Source of the DNA: Nannocystis exedens
GTDB taxonomy: Bacteria; Myxococcota_A; Polyangia; Polyangiales; Polyangiaceae
Reading direction: 5' to 3'
Length of the DNA stretch: 33,138 nt
Assembly (NCBI GenBank): GCA_945861885.1
Contig: CAMAVR010000041.1
Coordinates: 1-33,138 of the forward strand
This document shows positions 1 to 8,595 of this stretch, in pieces. The notes beneath the pieces were generated by a model. The model made no database searches. It was given only the letters and a program-made list of their open reading frames with translations, and had not been told where the DNA came from. The stretch's first letter is position 1, and every line of letters begins with the position of its first letter. The position numbers and the translations under genes are program-made.

Positions 1-22
1 CGTAACCCGGTGCGCGCTCGCT

Positions 23-3000
23 TTATTTTGTGGCCGTAATCGTGACTGCGCGTTTGGTTCGCGCGTCGCTCCCCGCTAGCACCCGCCCCGTTGCTGTCTT
101 CGCGCTCCGCAGTTTAGACGGCGCCCCTTCAAAGACAATCTCGCCGCCGGCCGCCCCGGCTTCGGGCCCGAGTTCGACGACCCAGTCGGCCGCTTCGATG
201 ACGTCCGGATGATGCTCGACGATCAGCAGTGTATCACCGCGGGCGACGAGCTTCTCGAGCACCCCTACAAGGCGCCTCACGTCGCTCAGGTGAAGCCCTG
301 TCGTGGGTTCGTCGAGAACATAGAGCGTCGGCTCGTGCGCGCTCCCTGCCGTCAATTCGGCGGCCAATTTGAGCCGCTGCGCTTCGCCGCCGGATAGCGT
401 ATTCGACCCTTGGCCGATTTGAATGTACCCGACACCAAGGTCGTGCAGCGTTGCTAGCGGCCGCGCAATCCTCGGGTGCGCTGCGAAAACACTTGCCGCT
501 TCTTCGGCCGAGAGCTGCAACACATCGCCGATGCTGCGGCCGCCGTACCGGATGTCGAGCGTCGCCTCTTCGAAACGGGCGCCACTACACGCTTCGCAAA
601 CCGAGACGACGTCGGGCATAAACGCCATTTCCGACACGATCGCGCCGGCCCCTTGGCATGTGGTGCACCGGCCGCCCGTCGCTGTGTTGAACGAAAATCG
701 CGCCGGCGTGTACCCGCGCATTTTTGCTTCGGGGAGCGATGCGAACAAGCGACGAATGTCGTCCCAAATGCCGAGAAAGGTGGCCGGAACAGAGCGCGGC
801 GTGCGCCCGATCGGCGATTGATCGACCGCGAGCGCGCGCTTCACGGCTCGCGTGCCGGTGATTTTCGCGAACGACCCAGGAGTATCGGCGACGAGCCCGA
901 TGGCGCGACGGAGCGCGGGATAGAACACTTGGCGCACGAGCGTGCTCTTGCCCGAACCGCTCACCCCGGCAACAACGCACATGCGCCCTAGCGGGACGCG
1001 AAACGTCACGTTTTTTAGATTGTGCTCACTCGCGCCCGAAAGCTCGACCCACGCATCGGGGATCGGCCGCTTCGGTCGCTCGGCAATTGCATGGTCACGA
1101 AGCGCTTGCGCCGTTGGCGAATTCGGGTCGCGAAGCACATCGCGCGCGGCCCCTTGCGAAACGATTCGCCCCCCTCCTGGGCCGCCGGTTGGGCCAAGGT
1201 CGATGACGTAATCAGCAGCGCGAATCGTCTCTGCGTCGTGCTCTACGATGAGCACCGTCGAACCTGTATCTACAAGCGCCCGCAAGTTGGCGAGAAGCGC
1301 CGATGTGTCGCGCGGATGAAGGCCGATGGTGGGCTCGTCGAGCACGTAGAGAGCGCCGGTGAGCCCGCTGCCGAGCTGCGCGCTCAGGCGAAGGCGCTGC
1401 ATTTCGCCGCCGGAGAGCGACATCGCGGCGCGATTGAGGGCGAGATAGCCCAGACCGATGCGCTCGACAAACGCGAGGCGACGGAGCAGTTCGGCGTGCG
1501 GCGCCTTCGCGATTTCGGCTTTATTTCCCGTAAATTTCCACACTTTTGCCGCTTGGTATGCGCTCGCTACGTCGCGACCTACAAACTCAGAATAGCGCTC
1601 CCCTGAGAGGCGCACGCCGCGCGGAATCGGCGCAAGACGCGCGCCGCCGCAATCGTTGCACACTTCCGTATCGCCCCCTTCTTCGAGCGCGGCGGCCCCC
1701 CCTTCGACGCCGCTCCCTTCGCACGATTCGCACTGCCCCTGTTTCGTGTTGAACGAAAACCAGCGCGGATCTAGCTCGGGAACGCCTGTCCCGCATGCGC
1801 CGCAAGCGCGCTTGGTTGACAGGATGACTTCGCCCGCCGCGGCATCGGCGCTGGGTGCCCCGGGCGCGACGCGGAGCGCACCGTCGCCGAGAGATAGCGC
1901 TTTGTCGAACAGTGTGCGTTCGAGCGCCGCGAGCGGACCGTAGTGCATCACGAAATCGATCGAATGCTCTTTTGTCTTCGCGAGCTTTGGCGGCGGGTCG
2001 ACCGCAACGAGCTTGCCATCTACGCGCGCCGCCACGACGCCGATGCGCGACGCTGCGACAAACAGGTCGCCGTACATCCCTTTGCGGGCGCGGACGGCCG
2101 GCGCGTAGACGGTGTGCTTCGTTCGTGGCGAGAGCGCTGCGATGCGCGCGAAGAGATCGTCGGGCGAGAGCGCGTCGACCGCCGAGTCGCATTCGGGGCA
2201 GTGAATGTCGCCCACTTTTGCGAACAAAAGGCGCAAATAATGAGCAATTTCGGTCACCGTGGCGACCGTCGAGTTTGCGCCGCCGCGCGACGTTCTCTGC
2301 TCGAGCGCGATCGACGGTGGCACGCCGACGACGCTCTCGACATTGGGGCGCGGAAGCATCGGCAAAAATTGACGAGCGTACGGCGTTAGCGTCTCCATAA
2401 AGCGACGCTGCCCTTCGGCAAAGACAACATCGAACGCGAGCGACGACTTCCCCGACCCGCTGGGGCCGGTCACCACGCACAAAACTCCGTGAGGAATTGC
2501 GCACGAAATGTCTTTCAAATTGTGTTCGCGCGCATGCGACACAACAATGCTGTGCGACGCAGAGGGGGCGACAAAAAGTTCTGTTCTCCCGATCTCCTGT
2601 TCTCCCTGTACAAGCTTTTTTGAACCGGAGAGCTCGCGCAGAGCAACGCCTGTTTTGGAACATGATCGAGCAATCGCATCGGGCGTCCCCGTTGCGACGA
2701 TCTGCCCGCCGTCGGGGCCGCCACCGGGCCCTAAATCGACGACCCAGTCGGCGTGGCGGATCACTTCACGGTCGTGCTCTACGACGACCACCGACGCGCC
2801 ATTTTTCGCCAGCGCATGCAGCGCTTCGATGACAAACGCGGCGTCTTGCGCGTGAAGGCCGGCGCTCGGTTCATCGATGACGAAGAGCGTTCGGTCGGTC
2901 TTTTCGGAAAGGGCGCGCGCGAGCTTTAATCGCTGCGCTTCGCCGCCTGACAACGTTGACAGCGGTTGGCCTAACGGCAGGTAGCCGAGACCGACGCGGA

Positions 3001-5488
3001 CGACCGGCTCGAGCGCGCGCTTCAGCACATAGTCGGGGTTGCCGTCGGGGCTGAACTTCGCGATCGCTTCGTCCACCGTCATCGCGAGCGCTTCGTCGAT
3101 GCTCACGCCCGCGTGACGAATTGCTAGAATTTCAGGGCGAAATCGCTTCCCCTGGCATGTTGGGCACAAGAGCGAAACGTCGGCCAAAAACTGCATTTCG
3201 ACCGTTTCGTACCCCTCCCCTTTGCACGCTTGGCATCGCCCCGCCTCGACGTTGAACGAAAAATGCGACGCGGTGAATCGACTGCGACTCGCCTCAGGTT
3301 CCGCAGCAAATCGGGCGCGCAGGCGGTCCCACGCTTTTGTGTATGTCGCCGCGTTGCCTCGTGCGGTTCTTCCTAGGGGCGATTGATCAACCAAAACGGC
3401 CGCGGAGATATTTTTTTCGCCGGCCATCGACCCGAATGCCCCCGGGTACGGCACCGTCGAATCGCCGCATGCGCGCGCTACTGCGCGGAAAATAATTTCT
3501 TCGGCGAGTGTCGACTTTCCCGAACCGCTTGGGCCTGTTACCGCGCAGACGACGCCTAGCGGTATTGTGGCGTCGATGTTGCGCAAGTTGTTTTCGCTGA
3601 CGTCACGAAACTCGAGAAACGCTGCCCCTTTTTTGGGGGTGCGCCCGGTCGGTTTTGAGCCGATTGCCCACGATTTTCCGGTCGGCGTGTCGAGGCGATC
3701 GGCTAACGCTTCTGGCGTCCCGTCGAAGATGATCGTGCCGCCGTGGACGCCCGCGCCTGGGCCGAGTTCGACCACGCGATCGGTCGCACGAACCATCGCC
3801 CCATCGTGCTCAACGACGATCACCGAATTGCCGGCGCGTGATAAATCGCGCACCGTGCTTGCGAGCGCGGGGACGTCGCTTGCGTGAAGGCCGATCGTCG
3901 GCTCGTCGAGAATAAATAGCGTGTTGGTTAGCCCCGCGCCGAGAGCGGTTGTGAGCGAGGCGCGCTGCGCTTCGCCGCCGCTAAGAGTTCTCGCCTGGCG
4001 ATCGAGCGTTAGGTAGCAGAGGCCGACGCGCTCGAGGTAGCTGAGGCGCATGTGCAGTGCCGCTTTGATGCGCGCCGTTTGCGAGTCGCGTGCATCGACC
4101 GATTCGATGCGCGTTCGCGCGTCAGTTACCGTAAATTGATGCCATTCGGCGAGATTCGCTCCGGCGACCCGGTGCATGAGGGCGGCCGGTTTTAGCCGAG
4201 CACCTCTACACACTTCGCATGGGGTGTATTCCCGATAGCGCGATAGGAGGACGCGGACGTGCATTTTGTACGCGCGCCCTTCGAGCCACTTAAACCATGC
4301 GCGAACGCCTGGGTATTTCCCCTTTTTCCACGACCCTTCGCCTTCGATCACGAGCGACCGTTGCGCTTCGGTGAGCTGACTCCATGGCACGTCGACCGGA
4401 ATGTCGCTGCGGGCAGCGAACTTGATCAGTTCGCGGCGTTCCCACGCGGCGCTCTTGCCGATCCATGGCCGAATCGCCCCTTTTGCGAGCGTTTTTGAAG
4501 GGTCTGGAACGACTTTTTTCCAGTCGACCGAAATCGTCCGACCGAACCCGCGGCACGCTTCGCACGCGCCAATGGGCGAGTTGTACGAAAAAAGGCCGGC
4601 GCTGGGCGGGTCGAATGCGCGCGCACAAGTGGGGCAAACAAGGCCTCTCACGACCGGGACAGTACGCCAGCGCGGTGCGCTATCGAAAGGCTCTGGGGCG
4701 GGTGCAGCGGGGCGCCCTCGCTTGCTGGCCCGCGCGGCGCCGCCATCGCTACGCACATCGGTGTCACGCTCTTCGACGCGTACTGCCGCGCGCCCTTCGC
4801 CTCGCGCCCATGCGGCTTCGATCGCCTCTTGAATGCGGCGTTCGTCTTTTGCTCCGATTGCTACGCGATCGACCACAACGTCTACTCGACCGGCCGACTT
4901 GGCGCCGAGCTCGCTTGGTCTTAGCTCATCGATGTCGCGCACTTCATCGCCTACCCAGACGCGCCGATACCCGTCGCGCGCGAGCGATTCGCGAAGTGTC
5001 AGATACTCTTCGGCCCCTTCGGCGCGCACTGCGTATGTGATCATCGCGCGCTTGCCAGCCATCGCATCGACGAGACGATCGGTCGCTCCGGTTGCCGATG
5101 TGTGAACCGCAGCGACATGGCATTCAGGGCAATATGGGACCGCTTGATGCGTGAACAAAGCCGCGAGATACGGCTCGATGTCGGTCATCGTTGCAAGCGT
5201 GGATCGGCTTGATTTTACGGGCGATTTGCGATCGATTGCGACGGTTGCGGCGATCGGATCGAGCCTGTCGATCGGTGGGCGATCGAGACGCTCCAAGAAC
5301 TGCCGCGCGTACGGGCTAAAGCTCTCAACGAAGCGACGCTCCCCTTCGGCATAAAGCGTATCGATCGCGAGCGACGATTTGCCTGCACCGCTTGGCCCGG
5401 TGAACGCAACAACCTGACCGGGAATGAGTTCGAGGTCGACTCCGCGCAGATTGTGGGTGCGTGCGTTTCGCAGGACGATAGGGAGCAT
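23..5488 (-). CDS. uvrA: Double-length (tandem duplicated) excinuclease ABC subunit UvrA
   Basis: DNA-damage recognition ATPase of nucleotide excision repair, here as one 1821-residue chain holding two UvrA units (about residues 1-940 and 975-1821); ordinary UvrA is about 940 residues. Seen: four Walker A sites (first is GPSGAGKS, residues 31-38), four LSGGE signatures (LSGGEAQR three times, LSGGEMQR once) and four Walker B motifs (FILDEPTIGLH, FVIDEPSAGLH, YVLDEPTIGLH, YVLDEPTTGLH), so all ATP sites look intact. Both halves keep CxxC zinc-binding pairs and the region that in UvrA binds UvrB. The start is set at ATG 5488 because MLPIVLRNARTHNL matches the family N-terminus; a longer frame to 5650 would overlap the divergent lipoprotein gene. 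A -10-like TACAGT lies 9 nt upstream of the start. No uvrB or uvrC is in the window. Double UvrAs are known in some lineages; whether this one replaces or supplements a normal UvrA cannot be seen. Confidence 0.95.
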   Translation of the reverse strand: MLPIVLRNARTHNLRGVDLELIPGQVVAFTGPSGAGKSSLAIDTLYAEGERRFVESFSPYARQFLERLDRPPIDRLDPIAATVAIDRKSPVKSSRSTLATMTDIEPYLAALFTHQAVPYCPECHVAAVHTSATGATDRLVDAMAGKRAMITYAVRAEGAEEYLTLRESLARDGYRRVWVGDEVRDIDELRPSELGAKSAGRVDVVVDRVAIGAKDERRIQEAIEAAWARGEGRAAVRVEERDTDVRSDGGAARASKRGRPAAPAPEPFDSAPRWRTVPVVRGLVCPTCARAFDPPSAGLFSYNSPIGACEACRGFGRTISVDWKKVVPDPSKTLAKGAIRPWIGKSAAWERRELIKFAARSDIPVDVPWSQLTEAQRSLVIEGEGSWKKGKYPGVRAWFKWLEGRAYKMHVRVLLSRYREYTPCEVCRGARLKPAALMHRVAGANLAEWHQFTVTDARTRIESVDARDSQTARIKAALHMRLSYLERVGLCYLTLDRQARTLSGGEAQRASLTTALGAGLTNTLFILDEPTIGLHASDVPALASTVRDLSRAGNSVIVVEHDGAMVRATDRVVELGPGAGVHGGTIIFDGTPEALADRLDTPTGKSWAIGSKPTGRTPKKGAAFLEFRDVSENNLRNIDATIPLGVVCAVTGPSGSGKSTLAEEIIFRAVARACGDSTVPYPGAFGSMAGEKNISAAVLVDQSPLGRTARGNAATYTKAWDRLRARFAAEPEASRSRFTASHFSFNVEAGRCQACKGEGYETVEMQFLADVSLLCPTCQGKRFRPEILAIRHAGVSIDEALAMTVDEAIAKFSPDGNPDYVLKRALEPVVRVGLGYLPLGQPLSTLSGGEAQRLKLARALSEKTDRTLFVIDEPSAGLHAQDAAFVIEALHALAKNGASVVVVEHDREVIRHADWVVDLGPGGGPDGGQIVATGTPDAIARSCSKTGVALRELSGSKKLVQGEQEIGRTELFVAPSASHSIVVSHAREHNLKDISCAIPHGVLCVVTGPSGSGKSSLAFDVVFAEGQRRFMETLTPYARQFLPMLPRPNVESVVGVPPSIALEQRTSRGGANSTVATVTEIAHYLRLLFAKVGDIHCPECDSAVDALSPDDLFARIAALSPRTKHTVYAPAVRARKGMYGDLFVAASRIGVVAARVDGKLVAVDPPPKLAKTKEHSIDFVMHYGPLAALERTLFDKALSLGDGALRVAPGAPSADAAAGEVILSTKRACGACGTGVPELDPRWFSFNTKQGQCESCEGSGVEGGAAALEEGGDTEVCNDCGGARLAPIPRGVRLSGERYSEFVGRDVASAYQAAKVWKFTGNKAEIAKAPHAELLRRLAFVERIGLGYLALNRAAMSLSGGEMQRLRLSAQLGSGLTGALYVLDEPTIGLHPRDTSALLANLRALVDTGSTVLIVEHDAETIRAADYVIDLGPTGGPGGGRIVSQGAARDVLRDPNSPTAQALRDHAIAERPKRPIPDAWVELSGASEHNLKNVTFRVPLGRMCVVAGVSGSGKSTLVRQVFYPALRRAIGLVADTPGSFAKITGTRAVKRALAVDQSPIGRTPRSVPATFLGIWDDIRRLFASLPEAKMRGYTPARFSFNTATGGRCTTCQGAGAIVSEMAFMPDVVSVCEACSGARFEEATLDIRYGGRSIGDVLQLSAEEAASVFAAHPRIARPLATLHDLGVGYIQIGQGSNTLSGGEAQRLKLAAELTAGSAHEPTLYVLDEPTTGLHLSDVRRLVGVLEKLVARGDTLLIVEHHPDVIEAADWVVELGPEAGAAGGEIVFEGAPSKLRSAKTATGRVLAGSDARTKRAVTITATK

Positions 5489-5561
5489 TCGCAAGCAACT
5501 GTAGCTCGATGGCAATTTTCTGCACTGTTCGGATCGGCCGAAAACCGATACGATCGCCCGC

Positions 5562-5960
5562 ATGAGAACCTCTTTCATTCGTCTGGTGGGCGGCGGATCG
5601 TTACTTCTCTGCATGGCCGCCTGCGCCTCGTACCGCGTCGTAAAAATCACGCCGACGGGGGGGCAAGTCGCCCTTAGCGGGCCATTCGAGAAAGCTCGCG
5701 CCCGTGCAATCTCTTATATCGCGAGCGTCTGCCCGCACGGATACGAGATTCCAGAAGAGGGCGAGGTCGATATCGGAACGAACGATTCGTCGTACGGAAG
5801 CGTGAATCGATCGTTTGGTCAGCCGAGCGTGACCACGTTCGGGTCGACGCGCACCGCACACGAATGGCGCATCACTTACGTATGCAAAGGGGCAAAAGCG
5901 CCCCCGGCGGCCGGCACCAGCGGCGCGATCGAACAGCGTCACGTGACATTCCGTTTTTGA
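5562..5960 (+). CDS. Small putative lipoprotein of unknown function
   Basis: A 132-residue protein with an N-terminal signal peptide (Arg-containing n-region, hydrophobic LLLCMAA) ending in a lipobox with Cys21, so probably exported and lipidated. The mature part is about 110 residues, with a conserved-looking CPHGYEIPEEGEV segment (Cys57) and a second Cys in YVCKGAK near the end; the two could form a disulfide. No enzymatic motif is visible. The gene is divergent from uvrA across 73 bp. No Shine-Dalgarno sequence is present, but a -10-like TACGAT (5549-5554) ends 7 nt before the ATG, so the message may be leaderless. Function unknown. Confidence 0.75.
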   Translation: MRTSFIRLVGGGSLLLCMAACASYRVVKITPTGGQVALSGPFEKARARAISYIASVCPHGYEIPEEGEVDIGTNDSSYGSVNRSFGQPSVTTFGSTRTAHEWRITYVCKGAKAPPAAGTSGAIEQRHVTFRF

Positions 5961-6000
5961 GCACGGTACGCCGCGGGCTCTTTATGGCAATACGCGCTCG

Positions 6001-6696
6001 ATGAAACGCCCTTTCTGGTTTGAACCGATTGCTGCGACGATCGTTGTCACGCTCCTTGTGACGGCGGCGTCGTTGTGGCTGCCTGAGCGCCACGTCACGT
6101 CGGCTGTTGGGGCTATTTTTCTCGGGGCCGTATGGCTGCTTGTATGGCGGCTCGACGACACGGCGGTGCGTAGTGCTGGCCTCTCGCTCGGCGGATTGAT
6201 GACGCATGAACCGGTGTCGATTCGGCGGATGAGTGTCGAGAGCGTGCGCGCGTTGGTCATCGCTGCGGTCGTCGGCGCAGTCGTGTTTGTCCCTTATTTT
6301 TTCGCATGGCGCGCATGGTGGGGCCCAGACGTCCCGTTTGCGCTTCGCGCGCCGAGCACTGGGTGGCTTCAAGAAATTTTCGGTCAAGTCGTGATCGTGG
6401 CGTTCCCCGAAGAAGCGTTTTATCGCGGCTACTTGCAGTCGCGCCTAAACGACGCATCGCCGAACAGTTGGCCGAAAGCGATGCGCGCAGCGGCGGCAAT
6501 CGTCATCGCGAGCGCCCTCTTCGCGGTAGGCCACATCGCAACGGTGCACGCCCCAGAACGCCTCGCGGTCTTTTTCCCCGCGCTTTTGTTCGGTCTGGTT
6601 CGAAACCGAACAGGAGGCATCGGCGCCGCCTGCTTCCTGCACGCAATGTGCAATCTGTTCTCGGAAACGCTAGGCCGCGGTTACGGGCTTTATTAG
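6001..6696 (+). CDS. CPBP-family (CAAX/Rce1-type) intramembrane protease
   Basis: A 231-residue polytopic membrane protein with hydrophobic segments at about 9-28, 35-50, 83-103, 124-136, 163-180, 189-200 and 205-220. It carries the glutamic-type intramembrane protease motifs of the CPBP/Rce1 family: EEAFYRG (Glu137, Glu138, Arg142), a His in AVGHI (His178) and FLHAMCN (His214, Asn218). These place the active site within the membrane. Substrates are unknown. In Myxococcota some CPBP proteases (myxosortases) process proteins with C-terminal MYXO-CTERM sorting tails; the FPEEAFYRGYLQ stretch fits this broad family, but subfamily assignment is speculative. The gene stands 40 bp after the lipoprotein gene and 41 bp before the Fic gene, and may share a transcript with the former. 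Confidence 0.85.
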   Translation: MKRPFWFEPIAATIVVTLLVTAASLWLPERHVTSAVGAIFLGAVWLLVWRLDDTAVRSAGLSLGGLMTHEPVSIRRMSVESVRALVIAAVVGAVVFVPYFFAWRAWWGPDVPFALRAPSTGWLQEIFGQVVIVAFPEEAFYRGYLQSRLNDASPNSWPKAMRAAAAIVIASALFAVGHIATVHAPERLAVFFPALLFGLVRNRTGGIGAACFLHAMCNLFSETLGRGYGLY

Positions 6697-6702
6697 CCTC
6701 AT

Positions 6703-6731
6703 TTGCAAACCATCACGTGATACTTTATACT
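6703..6731 (+). promoter_or_regulatory. Predicted sigma70-type promoter of the fic gene, leaderless
   Basis: TTGCAA (6703-6708), a 17-nt spacer, then TATACT (6726-6731). The -35 box matches 4/6 and the -10 box 5/6 consensus positions. The expected transcription start, 7 nt after the -10 box, is the A of the fic ATG at 6738, so the transcript should be leaderless. Confidence 0.6.
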
Positions 6732-6737
6732 TCACAG

Positions 6738-7718
6738 ATGGACCTCGAGGGCCTTGCAAAAAAGAAACGGCAACTCGACCGATTGCGGCCGCTGTCGCCA
6801 CCGCTTGTCGCCAATTTAGATGAATGGTTTCGCGTTGAGCTGACGTACACAAGCAATGCTCTCGAGGGAAACACTCTCACGCGTCGAGAGACGGCTGTTG
6901 TTCTTGAGAAAGGGCTAACGATTGGCGGAAAAACACTTCGCGAGCACCTCGAAGCGACCAACCATGCTCAAGCGCTCGATCTGATTCGCACGCTTATTCA
7001 AAAAAAGCCGGCAGACGTCCGCCTGAGCGACATTCTTGAAATACACTCGATTATTTTGCAAGGGATCGATCCGCTAGGCGCTGGGCGCTTGCGCTCGATT
7101 CCGGCGCGGATTTCTGGCTCGCTGGTGGTGCTGCCCAATCCGCGCAAAGTTTCCGGATTGATGGACCAATTTGCCAATTGGCTAACATCGAAAACCGCCT
7201 TGCATCCGGTCACGTTCGCGGCCGAAGCGCACTACCAACTTGTGACGATTCACCCGTTCGTCGATGGGAACGGTCGCACCGCACGCCTTTTGATGAATCT
7301 ATTGTTGATGATGCGCGGGTATCCACCTGCCGTGATTCGGCCAGTTGACCGTCTCGCATACATCAGCGCATTAGAAAACGCGCAGTTGGGTGGGGCAAAA
7401 GATGACTATGAATCATTGATTGTTGATGCCGTCGATCGATCGTTGGACATTTACCTGAACGCGGCGCGAGGTGATGCAGCACCTGTCGTCCAAAAACAGG
7501 GCCAGCTAAAGATCGGCCAAGTTGCGAAAGCAGCGGGGGTGACCGTTCCGACAATTCGCTATTGGACAAAAGAAGGGCTACTCGACGTGGCTGATGTAAC
7601 GGCATCGGGGTACGCGCTCTATGACCGCGATGCGATCAAGCGCTGCGAAGCGATCCAGGCGATGCAGGCTGAGCGGCGAACATTGAACGAAATTCGTTTG
7701 TCGCTGCGTAAGCAGTAG
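6738..7718 (+). CDS. Fic-domain protein (putative AMP transferase) with C-terminal MerR-type HTH
   Basis: A 326-residue protein. The Fic core shows the full catalytic motif HPFVDGNGRTAR (His172 to Arg183), as in enzymes that transfer AMP from ATP to target-protein hydroxyls. An N-terminal TYTSNALEGN segment (Ser39 to Glu43-Gly44) matches the autoinhibitory helix motif (S/T)xxxE(G/N) that blocks the ATP pocket in class II Fic proteins. Residues about 257-325 resemble a MerR-type helix-turn-helix (KIGQVAKAAGV, TIRYWTKEGLL, YDRDAIKR), so the protein probably binds DNA. The ATG at 6738 is chosen because the promoter lies directly upstream; an in-frame GTG at 6717 and longer frames inside the CPBP gene are less likely. 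It converges on rsmI with a 28-bp gap. No separate antitoxin gene is adjacent. Target and DNA site are unknown. Confidence 0.88.
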   Translation: MDLEGLAKKKRQLDRLRPLSPPLVANLDEWFRVELTYTSNALEGNTLTRRETAVVLEKGLTIGGKTLREHLEATNHAQALDLIRTLIQKKPADVRLSDILEIHSIILQGIDPLGAGRLRSIPARISGSLVVLPNPRKVSGLMDQFANWLTSKTALHPVTFAAEAHYQLVTIHPFVDGNGRTARLLMNLLLMMRGYPPAVIRPVDRLAYISALENAQLGGAKDDYESLIVDAVDRSLDIYLNAARGDAAPVVQKQGQLKIGQVAKAAGVTVPTIRYWTKEGLLDVADVTASGYALYDRDAIKRCEAIQAMQAERRTLNEIRLSLRKQ

Positions 7719-7746
7719 AGCGTCGAGCGCGAACGAGCGTTGGCTT

Positions 7747-8595
7747 CTACCGCTTGCGGGAAACTACTCGCTCGTAGACTGCTCGCTTTGGCCTTCCGCA
7801 CCATGCGGCTAGCTTTTCGGCGATCGCTTTGGCGTGTCCGCCTGCTTTTAGCTCTTGGTCGATTCTCCCGTCGAGCGCTTCGTCGCTGATCTGTTCGTCG
7901 CGCTCGGCCGGCTTGTAGGCGCCTAGAATGATGACCACTTCGCCTATCCATTCGCGATCGATCGCGGCGAGATTTGCCAAGTTGCCGCGCACAAACTCTT
8001 CGTGCAGCTTCGTCAATTCGCGCGCGATGCATGCCGGCCTCGTTGGCGTTGCATCGGCTAAATTGCGCAGCGTTGCTGCGAGTCTGTTTGCCGATTCGAA
8101 GAGCACGACAGTCTCTGGCGTGTCGCATACAAGCGCGATAGCGTCGCGTCGCGCTACGCCGTCTCTCGGTAAAAACCCTACAAAACGAAACCCGCCATCG
8201 CCTGTCACTCCGCTCGCCATCAGCGCGGCGATGACCGCGCTTGCGCCTGGAATCGGAATCACCCGAATCCCGGCTGCAATCGCGGCGCTGACTACTGCGT
8301 CGCCCGGATCGCTGACGACCGGCGCCCCCGCGTCGGTCACGAGTGCTATCGACTCACCGCTACACAACTGCTCCACGCAGCGCGAAATCGCCTGCGGCGA
8401 CGAATGCTCGTGAATCGCGCCGAGCGGCTTTCCGACAATCGCGAAGTGGCTTAGCAGCGTGCGCGTCCGCCTCGTGTCCTCGGCTACGATACGATCGCAT
8501 GTGCGAAGCGTTTCGACGCCGCGCGCAGACATGTCGCCGAGGTTGCCGATCGGTGTTGCGACAACATAGAGCACACCAGGAGTTGGGGCCGTCAT
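7747..8595 (-). CDS. rsmI: 16S rRNA (cytidine-1402-2'-O)-methyltransferase RsmI
   Basis: SAM-dependent methyltransferase that 2'-O-methylates C1402 of 16S rRNA in the decoding centre. The 282-residue length is typical. Seen: the N-terminal LYVVATPIGNLGDMSARGVETL, here split as VVATPIGNLGDMS and the following helix; AEDTRRT; HEHS; VTDAGAPVVSDPG; and PIPGASAV, which together are diagnostic of RsmI within the tetrapyrrole-methylase fold. Its ATG overlaps the TGA of the upstream sigma-factor gene by 4 nt (8592-8595), so translation is probably coupled. It is the last gene of the zinc-ribbon/rpoH/rsmI operon. Confidence 0.95.
   Translation of the reverse strand: MTAPTPGVLYVVATPIGNLGDMSARGVETLRTCDRIVAEDTRRTRTLLSHFAIVGKPLGAIHEHSSPQAISRCVEQLCSGESIALVTDAGAPVVSDPGDAVVSAAIAAGIRVIPIPGASAVIAALMASGVTGDGGFRFVGFLPRDGVARRDAIALVCDTPETVVLFESANRLAATLRNLADATPTRPACIARELTKLHEEFVRGNLANLAAIDREWIGEVVIILGAYKPAERDEQISDEALDGRIDQELKAGGHAKAIAEKLAAWCGRPKRAVYERVVSRKR

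Noticed and set aside
1587..2663. A 358-codon open frame overlapping uvrA in another frame
   Set aside because: It is Arg- and Ala-rich low-complexity translation typical of an out-of-frame shadow; the UvrA frame carries conserved motifs throughout.
5489..5650. 54-residue N-terminal extension of uvrA
   Set aside because: It would overlap the divergent lipoprotein gene, and the residues do not match UvrA; the conserved N-terminus begins at the ATG at 5488.
6306..6737. 144-residue N-terminal extension of the Fic protein
   Set aside because: It overlaps the CPBP protease in another frame, is Arg-rich without motifs, and the promoter lies after it.
6738..7718. Fic gene as part of a classic Fic toxin-antitoxin pair
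   Set aside because: No small antitoxin gene is adjacent, and the inhibitory motif is inside the same protein, so a two-gene toxin-antitoxin reading is not supported.
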